64,000 bases of DNA from an uncultured Bacteroidales bacterium (lineage in GTDB: Bacteria > Bacteroidota > Bacteroidia > Bacteroidales > F082), in the NCBI GenBank assembly GCA_946185535.1, contig CAMHJX010000008.1, forward strand, positions 57,391-121,390, read 5' to 3'. Made by a program: the position numbers and the translations under genes. The number at the start of each line of letters is the position of its first letter. Position 1 is the stretch's first letter. This document shows positions 1 to 8,350 of this stretch, in pieces. The notes beneath the pieces were generated by a model. It had not been told where the DNA came from. It worked only from the letters and a program-made list of their open reading frames with translations, and made no database searches.

Positions 1-1140
1 ATCTCCGACAATGTGGAAGAGGCAGTTAGCGGGGTGAAAGGTGCCATCGTCGCAAAGGTTTATGGTCCAGACCTTTACGAAAGCGAACGATTGGCCACGC
101 AAATCTTCCGCACAATGAAGCCCATCGAGGGCATCACTGACCTTGGCGTTATCCGCAACATCGGCCAGCCCGAACTGCAAATCGACATCAACGAGGCTCG
201 TTTGGCACGCTATGGCGTTGAAAAAGAAGCCGTTCAGCGCACCATTGAGATGGCCATCGGTGGCAAGGCAGCCTCGCAAGTTTATGAAGATGAACGCCAT
301 TTTGACCTCATCGTGCGCTACGACCCGCAATTCCGTAGCGACGAGCAGCAGATTGCCAAGATAAAGGTGCAGGCCAGCGACGGGGCGATGATTCCCATCT
401 CCGAATTGGCCGAAATCCGTACCATCACGGGGCCACTCATCGTCTATCGCGAGAACCACGAGCGCTATTGCGCCGTGAAGTTCAGTGTGCGCGGTCGCGA
501 CATGGGTTCGGCCGTCGATGAGTCGCGGCAAAAGGTGGCCGAAGCCGTCAGCCTGCCGCCCGGCTACCGCATCGAGTGGAGCGGTGACTTCGAGAACCAA
601 AAACGCGCCTCGAAGCGGTTGGCACAGGTCGTCCCCATCAGCATCTTGCTCATTTTCGGCATTTTGTTCATCCTTTTCGGCAGCAGCCGCGATGCCTTGT
701 TGGTCTTGCTCAATGTGCCCGCTGCCGCCGTCGGAGGATTGCTCATCCTTTGGATTACGGGCTTCAACTTCAGCATCTCGGCTGGCATCGGATTCATCTG
801 TCTATTCGGCATTTGCATCCAAAACGGTGTCATCATGCTCACCGACATCAAGCAGTTCATCCGTCAGCGGCAACCGCTGAAAACGGCTGTCGCCAACGGA
901 ATGCGTTCCCGCGTCCGTGCCATCCTCATGACCGCAATGATGGCCACGCTCGGCCTCCTGCCCGCCGCCTTGAGTCATGGCATCGGCAGCGAAAGCCAAC
1001 GCCCGTTAGCCATCGTCATCATCGGAGGATTGGTCACGGCCACACTATTCACATTGTTCATCTTCCCGCTCATCGTGGAAGCCGTTTACGGCAGGCGCGT
1101 TTTCGACAAAAACGGGAAACTGCGACACGGGAAACTCTAA
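1..1140 (+). CDS. CusA/CzcA-type RND efflux pump, C-terminal part
   Basis: The frame is open from the first base, so the gene starts upstream; 379 codons remain. The visible part has the second periplasmic portion of an RND pump (for example IGQPELQIDINEARLARYGV at about residue 60), followed by a cluster of hydrophobic segments from about residue 215 to the end, as in the C-terminal membrane half of heavy-metal CusA/CzcA proteins. These inner-membrane proteins drive export of metal ions or drugs with the proton gradient, together with an adaptor and TolC-type channel. A two-component system follows after 64 bp, which suits a metal- or envelope-stress-regulated pump. The substrate cannot be told from this part alone because the CusA methionines lie upstream. 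Confidence 0.9.
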   Translation: MSDNVEEAVSGVKGAIVAKVYGPDLYESERLATQIFRTMKPIEGITDLGVIRNIGQPELQIDINEARLARYGVEKEAVQRTIEMAIGGKAASQVYEDERHFDLIVRYDPQFRSDEQQIAKIKVQASDGAMIPISELAEIRTITGPLIVYRENHERYCAVKFSVRGRDMGSAVDESRQKVAEAVSLPPGYRIEWSGDFENQKRASKRLAQVVPISILLIFGILFILFGSSRDALLVLLNVPAAAVGGLLILWITGFNFSISAGIGFICLFGICIQNGVIMLTDIKQFIRQRQPLKTAVANGMRSRVRAILMTAMMATLGLLPAALSHGIGSESQRPLAIVIIGGLVTATLFTLFIFPLIVEAVYGRRVFDKNGKLRHGKL

Positions 1141-1204
1141 TTGGGAAGAAAATGCCGACAAAAAGACATTCTAATTCTCTGGAATACCACTACTTTTGCC
1201 CGCA

Positions 1205-1897
1205 ATGACAGCGAAAAAACACATCCTGATTGCCGAAGACGAAGAAGGCATCCGCGACTTCATCCAGCGCGGTCTGAACGACTTCGGCTATGCCGTAACC
1301 ACCGCAAACAACGGGCTTCAGGCGTGGCAACACCTTGCCAATGAGCAGTTTGACCTCATCATTCTCGACATTCGGATGCCAGACATTTCAGGCACCGAAG
1401 TCTGCAAAAAACTGCGCACCCACCAAGGTTATGCCACTCCCGTGCTGATGCTGACCGCCTTGGGCACCACTGACGACATCGTGATGGGACTCCATGCTGG
1501 TGCCGACGATTATATGGTGAAGCCCTTCAAATTCATGGAGTTATTGGCGAGAATTGATGCGCTGCTACGACGGGTCGAAGCCTCGCGTACAAGCCAAACC
1601 ACCCGTTACGCCGACCTGCAAATCGACCCGATTTCGCACAAAGCCACACGCGGCAACACCAGCATTGACTTGACCACCAAGGAGTTCCGTCTTCTGGAGT
1701 ATTTCATTTCGCATCACGGCGAAGTGCTGTCGAGGCGACAAATCCTCAAAGATGTGTGGGACAAGGATTTCGAGACCAACACGAATGTGGTCGATGTGTA
1801 TGTCAAATACCTTCGCGCCAAAATCGACGAACCTTTTGGGCAAAAGTTGATTCGTACCATCGTCGGTGTCGGCTATGTTTTCGGAAGCAAGGAATGA
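1205..1897 (+). CDS. OmpR-family response regulator
   Basis: This 230-residue protein has a receiver domain with the acidic pair E11-D12, the phosphoacceptor D55 in ILDIRMPD, T84 and K106 in DDYMVKPF, followed by a winged-helix DNA-binding domain ending in RTIVGVGYVF, a typical OmpR/PhoB C-terminus. The ATG at 1205 is preferred over a TTG three codons earlier because the receiver domain normally begins directly there. It overlaps the following kinase gene by 4 bp (ATGA), so the two are translationally coupled. With the RND gene just upstream the pair probably regulates that pump; this is inferred from position. Confidence 0.95.
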   Translation: MTAKKHILIAEDEEGIRDFIQRGLNDFGYAVTTANNGLQAWQHLANEQFDLIILDIRMPDISGTEVCKKLRTHQGYATPVLMLTALGTTDDIVMGLHAGADDYMVKPFKFMELLARIDALLRRVEASRTSQTTRYADLQIDPISHKATRGNTSIDLTTKEFRLLEYFISHHGEVLSRRQILKDVWDKDFETNTNVVDVYVKYLRAKIDEPFGQKLIRTIVGVGYVFGSKE

Positions 1898-3066
1898 AGC
1901 CCGGGCGCAAAATATCACTCATTTATTCAGGCATCACCATCGGGCTGGTGCTTTTGGCAGGCGGCGTGTTTTTCATCCTCTCATCTCGATACACGGAAAC
2001 GCTGTATTTCAGATACTTGAACGAAAAAGCGCAAATCGTAGCGATGGAGCGTTTCGAGAAAGACGAACTCGACTCCATCCGATACCAGAATGTGGTTTGG
2101 CGCAGGCAACACTCCATCCCGACCTCGAAGGAAATTTTCATCAACACCGCCGACCGCGAAAAAGCCAATCAACAACTATCGGAATACCTTGAGGATGAGC
2201 AACTAAAATCCATTTTTGACGGCGACATTGTCAACTTCAGGCACGGCGACGAGGTGGGGGCAGCCATACTCTACTACGACAACGAAGGCACCTTTGCCGT
2301 CGTCGTCTTGAGTCGCAATCCCTACGGCGAAAAAATCGCCCGAACCATCGGTTGGGCCTTGGTTTGCCTCATCCTGCTCACTTCCGTAATCCTTTTCCTC
2401 ATCAGTCGGCTCTATGCCACCCGAATGGTGAACCGCATCGACGCTGATTATCAAGCGGAAAAGCTCTTCGTCAACAACGCCTCACACGAAATCAACAATC
2501 CGCTGACCGCCATCCGTGGCGAATGCGAGGTGGCCTTGATGCGCGAGCGGAGCAGCGAGGAATACCGCAAGTCGCTGCAACGCATTTCGGACGAAACCGA
2601 GCGCGTGGTCGGCATCATCCAACAACTGTTGCTTTTCTCGCACGAAAGAGAGACTGAAAACGAGCAAGTTGCTATTTCACAGTTCCTTCAGCAATTCTCT
2701 GACGAGCAGACTTTCATCATCATCGAAAGCGATTTCAGTGTCACGATGAAAGAGAAACTGTTGAAAATCGCCGTCCGCAATCTGATCGACAACGCACACA
2801 AATACGGCAACGGGCGACCCGTCGTTGTCCGCGCCACCGAGCCACGCCAAATCGAAATCATCGACCAAGGCATTGGCATTCCCGAAGTCGACATGCCGCA
2901 CATCTTCTCGCCTTTTTATCGTGCAAGCAACACCAACGGCACAAAAGGCAACGGCATTGGTTTGGCCTTAACCAAATCCATCTTGGAGAAATATGGCGCG
3001 ACAATGAAAGTACAATCCATTGAAAACGAAGGGACTATCATCAAACTCACCTTTCCCGCACCATGA
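1894..3066 (+). CDS. Sensor histidine kinase, membrane-bound
   Basis: The 390-residue protein has two membrane segments (about 8-30 and 151-172) enclosing a periplasmic sensor of about 120 residues. The dimerisation helix carries the phospho-accepting H198 in SHEINNPL, a variant of the common SHELRTPL. The ATPase domain has the N box (NLIDNAHKYG, about 296-305), the G1 box (DQGIGIP, 324-330) and the G2 box (GNGIGLAL, 352-359). It starts inside the stop codon of the response regulator and is its likely partner. The gene is directly followed by a displaced 3' end of an ABC permease on the other strand. The sensed signal cannot be read from the sequence. Confidence 0.93.
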   Translation: MKPGRKISLIYSGITIGLVLLAGGVFFILSSRYTETLYFRYLNEKAQIVAMERFEKDELDSIRYQNVVWRRQHSIPTSKEIFINTADREKANQQLSEYLEDEQLKSIFDGDIVNFRHGDEVGAAILYYDNEGTFAVVVLSRNPYGEKIARTIGWALVCLILLTSVILFLISRLYATRMVNRIDADYQAEKLFVNNASHEINNPLTAIRGECEVALMRERSSEEYRKSLQRISDETERVVGIIQQLLLFSHERETENEQVAISQFLQQFSDEQTFIIIESDFSVTMKEKLLKIAVRNLIDNAHKYGNGRPVVVRATEPRQIEIIDQGIGIPEVDMPHIFSPFYRASNTNGTKGNGIGLALTKSILEKYGATMKVQSIENEGTIIKLTFPAP

Positions 3067-3070
3067 TGTC

Positions 3071-3193
3071 TCACAAATAATCCGCCCAGCGTGCTTGCAG
3101 GCGTTCTTCGGCCACCTCGACGATATCGCGCAAATGCTTGCCATAGGAACGGTAATACACCAACCAAGCCGTGAAACCGTAGAAAAGCGTTTG
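3071..3193 (-). pseudogene. Displaced 3' end of an ABC-2 permease gene (117-bp duplicate)
   Basis: Read on the minus strand these bases encode the last 40 residues of the permease found at 4941-6158, ending in ARWADYL and a stop. Bases 3077-3193 match 4947-5063 with a single difference (R for H in YGKHLRDIVE). The two copies diverge at the last leucine codon (TTG then TGA here, CTA then TAA in the intact gene). Nothing upstream continues the permease, so this is a fragment. Its position directly after the kinase gene, convergent with it, suggests the permease once ended here before 1.75 kb was placed in between. Confidence 0.85.
3077..3193 (+). repeat. 117-bp direct repeat, left copy
   Basis: This is identical to 4947-5063 except for one base (C against T at the third position of CGATATCGCG/CGATATCGTG block). 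The two copies have the same orientation and enclose the outer-membrane protein and lipoprotein genes. Confidence 0.95.
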
Positions 3194-3225
3194 GGTTGCG
3201 GAATTTTTTCAGCCAGTATATTCTC

Positions 3226-3257
3226 AAAAAAAAGCCGACCCATAAGGCCGGCTCCAA
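3226..3257 (-). terminator. Rho-independent terminator after the beta-barrel gene
   Basis: On the minus strand a short hairpin (AGCCGG against CCGACC/CCGGCT arms around 3233-3256) is followed by eight T residues (3226-3233). It lies about 20 bp after the stop of the gene at 3277-3882, as expected for its terminator. Confidence 0.7.
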
Positions 3258-3276
3258 ATGATTTATGCCTAATCTC

Positions 3277-3882
3277 TCAAAGCGTAAAGCCGAGTCCGAC
3301 AAAAAGTCCGTTGGTCTTCAAGGAAGCGTTGTCGCACTTGTCGAGGTCAAGCAGTCCGAGACGATAGCCACCAAACAGGTTGAAATTGGAAAACTTCACA
3401 TCGGCACCAAACACGGCGTAAAGGTTGAAACGGCTTTGGTTGCTGTTGTCGCCGTACCAGTCGTAGCTGTTTTCGCCAAAGAGGGGGTCGGCGCCTTTTG
3501 TGACACCCGTAAGGGCAATACTCGGCATAGGGCCGACAAACGGAACGATGGCCAAGTCGCGGTTGACTGCAACCTTATAGTTGAACAAAATCGGCACATC
3601 AATGATGGTCTGGGTTTCATTTGTTTTGCCGGTGATTCCCCAAATGGTTTGGGTCGTGTTTCTCATGTTCATGCGGAATTGGGCACCGGCGGCTACTCCG
3701 ATACCTTTGGCCAAGTCGATGTTCTGTGAGAAACCGACTGAGAAACCTTGGTAATTTGTGCTGTTGCTGCCAGAGACAAAAGTCTCAGGGGCATAAGTTG
3801 CATAAATGGTTGATTGTGCCTGCACATTTCCGGCAACGAACATGGCGGCTACGAGAGCCACGATTGCTAATGCTTTTTTCAT
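3277..3882 (-). CDS. Outer-membrane beta-barrel protein
   Basis: The 201-residue product begins with a clear signal peptide (MKKALAIVALVAAMFVAGNV, cleavage after QA) and continues with alternating hydrophobic stretches, aromatic residues and a terminal strand LFVGLGFTL, which fits a small eight-stranded beta-barrel of the OmpW/porin-like group of Bacteroidetes. It follows the lipoprotein gene at 3933-4907 by 50 bp and has a terminator behind it, so the two may be one transcript. The pair sits between 117-bp direct repeats, which suggests it arrived as a block. Function beyond an outer-membrane location is unknown. Confidence 0.75.
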   Translation of the reverse strand: MKKALAIVALVAAMFVAGNVQAQSTIYATYAPETFVSGSNSTNYQGFSVGFSQNIDLAKGIGVAAGAQFRMNMRNTTQTIWGITGKTNETQTIIDVPILFNYKVAVNRDLAIVPFVGPMPSIALTGVTKGADPLFGENSYDWYGDNSNQSRFNLYAVFGADVKFSNFNLFGGYRLGLLDLDKCDNASLKTNGLFVGLGFTL

Positions 3883-3932
3883 TGTTGATTATTTTGATTA
3901 AATGAGTTTTACTTTCTGGTTTTGTCTTGCTT

Positions 3933-4907
3933 TTAAAGGCTTAGTTCATACATGTAACCGTGATATTGCAGCGAGCCGTCAATGACTGGGAAGAAGAACT
4001 CGTTGTCGTGTTCCACGTTTTTCAGTTTGAGGTTTTCCATGATAACGGTCTTGGTGCCGTCGTCGTTGGTGACCACTTTCATGGTGCCGCTTTGGGCAAT
4101 ATAGCCCGTTTGGGGCTGGAAAGTCAAGAAATCGCTGTCGAGAGCGACATGCAAGCATGGGAATTTTGGCAGATAAGGCGTGCCAATATACCCTAGTTGG
4201 TATTCGCCGTCCACGACTTGACCGCCCAAATAGCTAACGATGAAGAAACGTTTACGGTCGGCCGACATGAAGAGCATCGACTTGACATCAAGCCCAAAAG
4301 AGCTCAGGTTGTTGAGTGTGGTAATGCCTGCCAGTCCGATGGGGCTTTCGATGTCCTTGATTTGGAACTTGTTGCTCGTGTCAAAGACGTATGGGGGCAA
4401 AGTGCCATTGAAGTTCAGAGCCATATTGACATCATGTCCGTTGGCATTGGTGCCTACGCATTGTGACAAAACGACAGTGTAAGTGCCGTTGTCTTCAGTG
4501 ATTGAGAGTTGACCATTGACCCAAAAGTAGGTATCGCCAAAATACAGCGTGTCGGCACCCATTAGGAAGGGCAATTCACCCATGTTGAACTCATGCAGGC
4601 CGACTACTTGAGGAGCTGTACTTTTGGTGTTTTCGCTAATAGTGTAGGTGCCAGGGACAATGTCACCGTTGAAAATAATGGCAATGCCTTCGTTGTCGGC
4701 GGCAGTCATTTCCTTGGAAGTAAGGACAATGGCGTTTTGTTGGCCATATTTGACTGCATTGGAGGTGACGATGATCATGGTTTTGCTACCGACCGTCATA
4801 GCACCTTCTTCCACTTCGGGGGTTACCGTGTTGTTGTCTTTGTTGCAACTGGTGCTGACGAGGGCAAGGCCACATAAAAGCACCAAACTTAAAAACACTT
4901 TTTTCAT
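3933..4907 (-). CDS. Hypothetical lipoprotein
   Basis: The 324-residue protein has a lipoprotein signal with lipobox cysteine C21 (LALVSTSC), followed by NKDNN. Such charged residues after the cysteine are usual for surface or outer-membrane lipoproteins in this phylum. The rest is rich in beta-type sequence (GTYTISE, GTYTVVLSQCVG, DGEYQLGYIGTP) without a family I recognise. It stands upstream of the beta-barrel gene in the segment between the two 117-bp repeats. Confidence 0.7.
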   Translation of the reverse strand: MKKVFLSLVLLCGLALVSTSCNKDNNTVTPEVEEGAMTVGSKTMIIVTSNAVKYGQQNAIVLTSKEMTAADNEGIAIIFNGDIVPGTYTISENTKSTAPQVVGLHEFNMGELPFLMGADTLYFGDTYFWVNGQLSITEDNGTYTVVLSQCVGTNANGHDVNMALNFNGTLPPYVFDTSNKFQIKDIESPIGLAGITTLNNLSSFGLDVKSMLFMSADRKRFFIVSYLGGQVVDGEYQLGYIGTPYLPKFPCLHVALDSDFLTFQPQTGYIAQSGTMKVVTNDDGTKTVIMENLKLKNVEHDNEFFFPVIDGSLQYHGYMYELSL

Positions 4908-4940
4908 GATGATAAGTTTTATTTTGTTGAATTTCTGTCT

Positions 4941-6158
4941 TTATAGATAATCCGCCCAGCGTGCTTGCAGGCGTTCTTCGGCCACCTCGACGATATCGTG
5001 CAAATGCTTGCCATAGGAACGGTAATACACCAACCAAGCCGTGAAACCGTAGAAAAGCGTTTGTGCCCAAAGGGCAACCAGTTCTGGTTTCACATCGCGG
5101 AGCAAGGCACCCATGCTACCAATCTTCACGAAACCGTTGATGCCAAAAGTCGAAGGGAAGAACCACGAAACGGTCCTCCAAAATGCTGGTATCGAGCACG
5201 ATGGCCACGAAATGCCCGAGATGAACAACAACGGCACCGAGACGAACACGAACATGATGATGAACACCTCACGATTGTAGGCAATGCCCGAAATCGTCAT
5301 ACTGAAAAAGATGCACGACAGCAAATAGGGCACCAAAAACGCCAACAAATCGCGCCACTGCCAAATCTGAATCAGGTGGAACCAATGCGGCACGAGGCAC
5401 AACACATACGCCGCAACCAGCACATAGATTGACAGATACGCCGTGCTCTTGCCCAACAGCATTTCCACGGGCCGCTTCCCGATGACATGAGGCTCAAGGA
5501 TGCCGCGACGTTTTTTTTCGCGCTCCTCCCCTGCCATCATTCCGATGCCCAAAACCATCGTCTGCTGAATGACCAACATCAGCACGGCAGGAATCATGAA
5601 AGTGGCGAAGCCGCTTTGCGTGTTGAACATTGGGACAAACTCATACTCAATGGGATAGGCGAAAGTATCCGACTGTTCCTTGGTCGCGCCAACCAGCCGT
5701 TGCGCCTTGATGTCCTTGTTCATCGCCAGGGAGACCTCCGTACACGAGGCCAACACCGCCTTGTAATACAGCAGACTGCCCATGTCGGAATATAGTTCCA
5801 CGATAGCTTGTTTGCCCTCCATCAAGGCATAATCGAACTCTGCGGGAATATAGATGATGCAATAGGCTTTATGCCTGTGAACCAATTCCTTGGCTTCCTG
5901 CATATCGGCGCAATGCCCGACAATGTCCACATCCGAAGTGGCGTCCACCTTGCGCAAAAACTCGCGGCTTGTGGAAGAATGTGCCAAATCCACGGCCACG
6001 GTGGGCACCTCGCGAACGCTCTCGTTTCCATAGAGATATGCATAAAGCAAAGGATAAAGCAAGGGCACGACGAAGAAAAACACGATGACACCCTCGTCGA
6101 AAATCGAGTTATGGAGTTCCTCGCGGAAAACCTCCAATATGTTATGCAACCATTTCAT
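4941..6158 (-). CDS. ABC-2 type transporter permease (second of pair)
   Basis: This 405-residue inner-membrane protein starts at the ATG at 6158, which overlaps the stop of the preceding permease by 4 bp; longer upstream reading is not needed. It has one N-terminal membrane segment (FFFVVPLLYPLLYAYLY, about 27-43), a large extracytoplasmic part, then a group of about five segments from about residue 215 on (for example IPAVLMLVIQQTMVLGIGMM). This is the YhhJ/YbhR-like ABC2_membrane_3 layout. It is the last gene of the tolC-hlyD-permease-permease operon. Its last codons are duplicated at 3071-3193. Confidence 0.9.
   Translation of the reverse strand: MKWLHNILEVFREELHNSIFDEGVIVFFFVVPLLYPLLYAYLYGNESVREVPTVAVDLAHSSTSREFLRKVDATSDVDIVGHCADMQEAKELVHRHKAYCIIYIPAEFDYALMEGKQAIVELYSDMGSLLYYKAVLASCTEVSLAMNKDIKAQRLVGATKEQSDTFAYPIEYEFVPMFNTQSGFATFMIPAVLMLVIQQTMVLGIGMMAGEEREKKRRGILEPHVIGKRPVEMLLGKSTAYLSIYVLVAAYVLCLVPHWFHLIQIWQWRDLLAFLVPYLLSCIFFSMTISGIAYNREVFIIMFVFVSVPLLFISGISWPSCSIPAFWRTVSWFFPSTFGINGFVKIGSMGALLRDVKPELVALWAQTLFYGFTAWLVYYRSYGKHLHDIVEVAEERLQARWADYL
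4947..5063 (+). repeat. 117-bp direct repeat, right copy
   Basis: This copy is part of the intact permease gene, forming its last 39 codons apart from the final leucine and stop. It pairs with 3077-3193. Confidence 0.95.
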
Positions 6159-7336
6159 TTCGTATATTGATATTCTAACAGACACTTTTTCAATCGATTG
6201 GGGAACAGTAGCGGCAAAATCAGGAAGGCCGTCAGCGCCGCGTACCACAGATAGGAATAATGCATCGGCAGGCCGTTCAGGGCTTGATCGACATAAATCA
6301 GGTAGTAATAACGCAACGGGAACAAGTACGACAGCGAGCGCAAAGGTGCAGGAAATGCCAGTTGCGGGAACGAGAATCCTGAAATCGGGAAGGAAAGTAC
6401 GCCCCACAGCGTGGCGATGCTCAATGCCCAACGCAAGGAAGGCAAAAGTTCGCAAAGAAACACGCCGAAGGCCTGCGAAACCACAATCAGCAGCAGTGAA
6501 TCCAGCGCCATCGGCCACAGGCCGCTTTTCAGCGGGAAGTCCCAATAGGCGTAAAGCACCACTAAATAGGTTGCACCCATCACAATCCAGACCATTAGTT
6601 GAGGCAACAGTTTGCCTGCCAGTGCCTTGTAGAAGTTGCCGTTGGCTAACTCCAGCCAACGCTGCGATGTGCCGTCCTTCACCTCGCTATGGATGGCGTA
6701 AATCGTCACCTGCATGATGAGCAGCATCAGCATGGCAGGCAGCAGGATGTTAGACAAGTAAATGGAATAGTTTAGGCCTGGATTGCCGATGGCGTGCATC
6801 TCCATCTTGATGGGTTGCAGGATGCCCATCACTTGGTCGTCGGTGTAGCCTTTGGCGTATAAAGTCTGTCGTGCGATGGCCCCCGAAGCCAGTTCCGCCA
6901 TCATCTTCATGTCGCGGTATTCGAGCGAAGCCGGAATCAAGTAGGCGGCGTTGGTATAGAACGACACTTTGGGCTGTTTGCTCGAAAGCGCCAGTTCCGT
7001 CGTGCCTTTCGGAATGTAATAAAAGGCGTAGATGTCGCCCCGTTGCATCGCCTCGCGTGCATCGCCGAAGTTGGCGTATTGCTTGACGATGGCGGTCTGC
7101 TGAAAGGCGTCGAGGTTGCGCAGCACCTGCCGCGTGATGGAGGTGTTGTCCTCATCGACCACGCCCACGGGAATGTCCATTGGTAGCCCCTTCCCCATCA
7201 AGGTGGTGAAAAAGAGATAGCCAATCAGCGGTGCCACGACCATACAGAAGACATAGACCGGCTTGGACAGCATCCGCGCCACCTCACGCTGGACGATACG
7301 CCACAAACTCCCGTTTTTCCCTTCCTTCGGACTCAT
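6155..7336 (-). CDS. ABC-2 type transporter permease (first of pair)
   Basis: The 393-residue protein has the same layout as the next gene: a membrane segment near residue 28-48 (YVFCMVVAPLIGYLFFTTLM), an extracytoplasmic domain and a C-terminal membrane cluster. It starts by a 4-bp ATGA overlap with the hlyD-like gene and ends in a 4-bp overlap with the second permease, so the export genes are tightly coupled. The pair would form the membrane channel of a drug or lipid exporter of the YbhFSR/YhiI type. No ATP-binding subunit gene is present in the operon. Confidence 0.9.
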   Translation of the reverse strand: MSPKEGKNGSLWRIVQREVARMLSKPVYVFCMVVAPLIGYLFFTTLMGKGLPMDIPVGVVDEDNTSITRQVLRNLDAFQQTAIVKQYANFGDAREAMQRGDIYAFYYIPKGTTELALSSKQPKVSFYTNAAYLIPASLEYRDMKMMAELASGAIARQTLYAKGYTDDQVMGILQPIKMEMHAIGNPGLNYSIYLSNILLPAMLMLLIMQVTIYAIHSEVKDGTSQRWLELANGNFYKALAGKLLPQLMVWIVMGATYLVVLYAYWDFPLKSGLWPMALDSLLLIVVSQAFGVFLCELLPSLRWALSIATLWGVLSFPISGFSFPQLAFPAPLRSLSYLFPLRYYYLIYVDQALNGLPMHYSYLWYAALTAFLILPLLFPNRLKKCLLEYQYTK

Positions 7337-8334
7337 CTTCTATGCTCCCTTTTCACGACGACGCTCATTCCCGGGCGCAGGTCACTCGATGCCGAAAGCG
7401 GCATGGCGCGCACCTCGAATGTCTTCAAGTCGTATTGTCCTGTTTCCTTGGTGGCCTTCCAAGCCGCGAAGTCGCCGATATCCTTCATATAACTGACTTT
7501 CAGGCGAATGTTTCTGTCCAAAGCGGGCACATACGCGTCAAATTCATACCCCATCGGGAACTCGCTCAGGCAATCCTCGCGCACATTGAAAGTCGTCCAT
7601 TGGTCGTCCATTTGGGCCACATTCATAATGGGCGCGCCCGTCCCGACCAACTCGCCAATATGGGGGAAGATTTCGGTCACCTCACCGTCGGCGTAGGCCG
7701 TCAAAACGGTTTCGTGGATATAGGAATTCACCTCTGCCACAGCGCCTTGCGCCTGCAACACCTTGGCGGCAGCCATATCCTTGTCCTCCTCTTGGGCACC
7801 GTCGAGAGCCAGACGATACTGCGAACGCGCCGCCCTTTCGGTGGCGATAGCGGCATCATACTGCGCCTTCACCTCGTCGTATTTCTGTGCACTCACCACA
7901 CCGTCTTGGTAGAGGTTGCTAATGCGGTTGAACGACTTCTCGGCAATGTCAACGCCCACTTTCGACTTCTGCCACATCTCATAGGCGCCGTCAATTTGCG
8001 GCTTGCGTGCGCCTGCCTGCGCCTTGGCACTCAAGGCCAAAGCCTGCTGTTCGACGGCTTCGGCTTGGGCTTTTTTGGCCTCCACTTCGGGGGCTTCGAG
8101 GATGGCCAAAGTGTCGCCTTTGCGCACTTTCTGGCCTTCCTGCACCTTGTATTCAAGGATGCGGCCCGGCACTTTGCTGGAGACACGATACTCCGTCACT
8201 TCGGCCTGACCTTGAATGTATTCCGTTTCCTTGTGGAAGGTGATGATGCCGATGATGCACACCACCGCAATCACGCCCACCAGCACCGCGAGGGCGAGAT
8301 AGGTGTTCATTTTCTGTTCTTTTACTGTGGTCAT
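7333..8334 (-). CDS. HlyD-family membrane-fusion (periplasmic adaptor) protein
   Basis: The 333-residue protein has an N-terminal membrane anchor (TYLALAVLVGVIAVVCIIGI, about 11-30), a biotinyl-lipoyl half motif (SSKVPGRILEYKVQEGQKV, about 52-70), a long coiled-coil hairpin rich in alanine, glutamate and lysine (about 85-195) and a beta-barrel part near the C-terminus (LRPGMSVVVKREHRR at the end). This adaptor joins the inner-membrane permeases to the TolC-like channel encoded just upstream. An inner methionine at residue 9 is an alternative start. Confidence 0.92.
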   Translation of the reverse strand: MTTVKEQKMNTYLALAVLVGVIAVVCIIGIITFHKETEYIQGQAEVTEYRVSSKVPGRILEYKVQEGQKVRKGDTLAILEAPEVEAKKAQAEAVEQQALALSAKAQAGARKPQIDGAYEMWQKSKVGVDIAEKSFNRISNLYQDGVVSAQKYDEVKAQYDAAIATERAARSQYRLALDGAQEEDKDMAAAKVLQAQGAVAEVNSYIHETVLTAYADGEVTEIFPHIGELVGTGAPIMNVAQMDDQWTTFNVREDCLSEFPMGYEFDAYVPALDRNIRLKVSYMKDIGDFAAWKATKETGQYDLKTFEVRAMPLSASSDLRPGMSVVVKREHRR

Positions 8335-8350
8335 TGTATTTCATTTTTTA

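Noticed and set aside
1205-3066. Idea that the two-component system near 2 kb controls the MacB-like array
   Set aside because: The regulator is of the OmpR type without an AAA+ sigma-54 activation domain, so it cannot be the enhancer-binding protein expected for the blocks at 55.8-64 kb.
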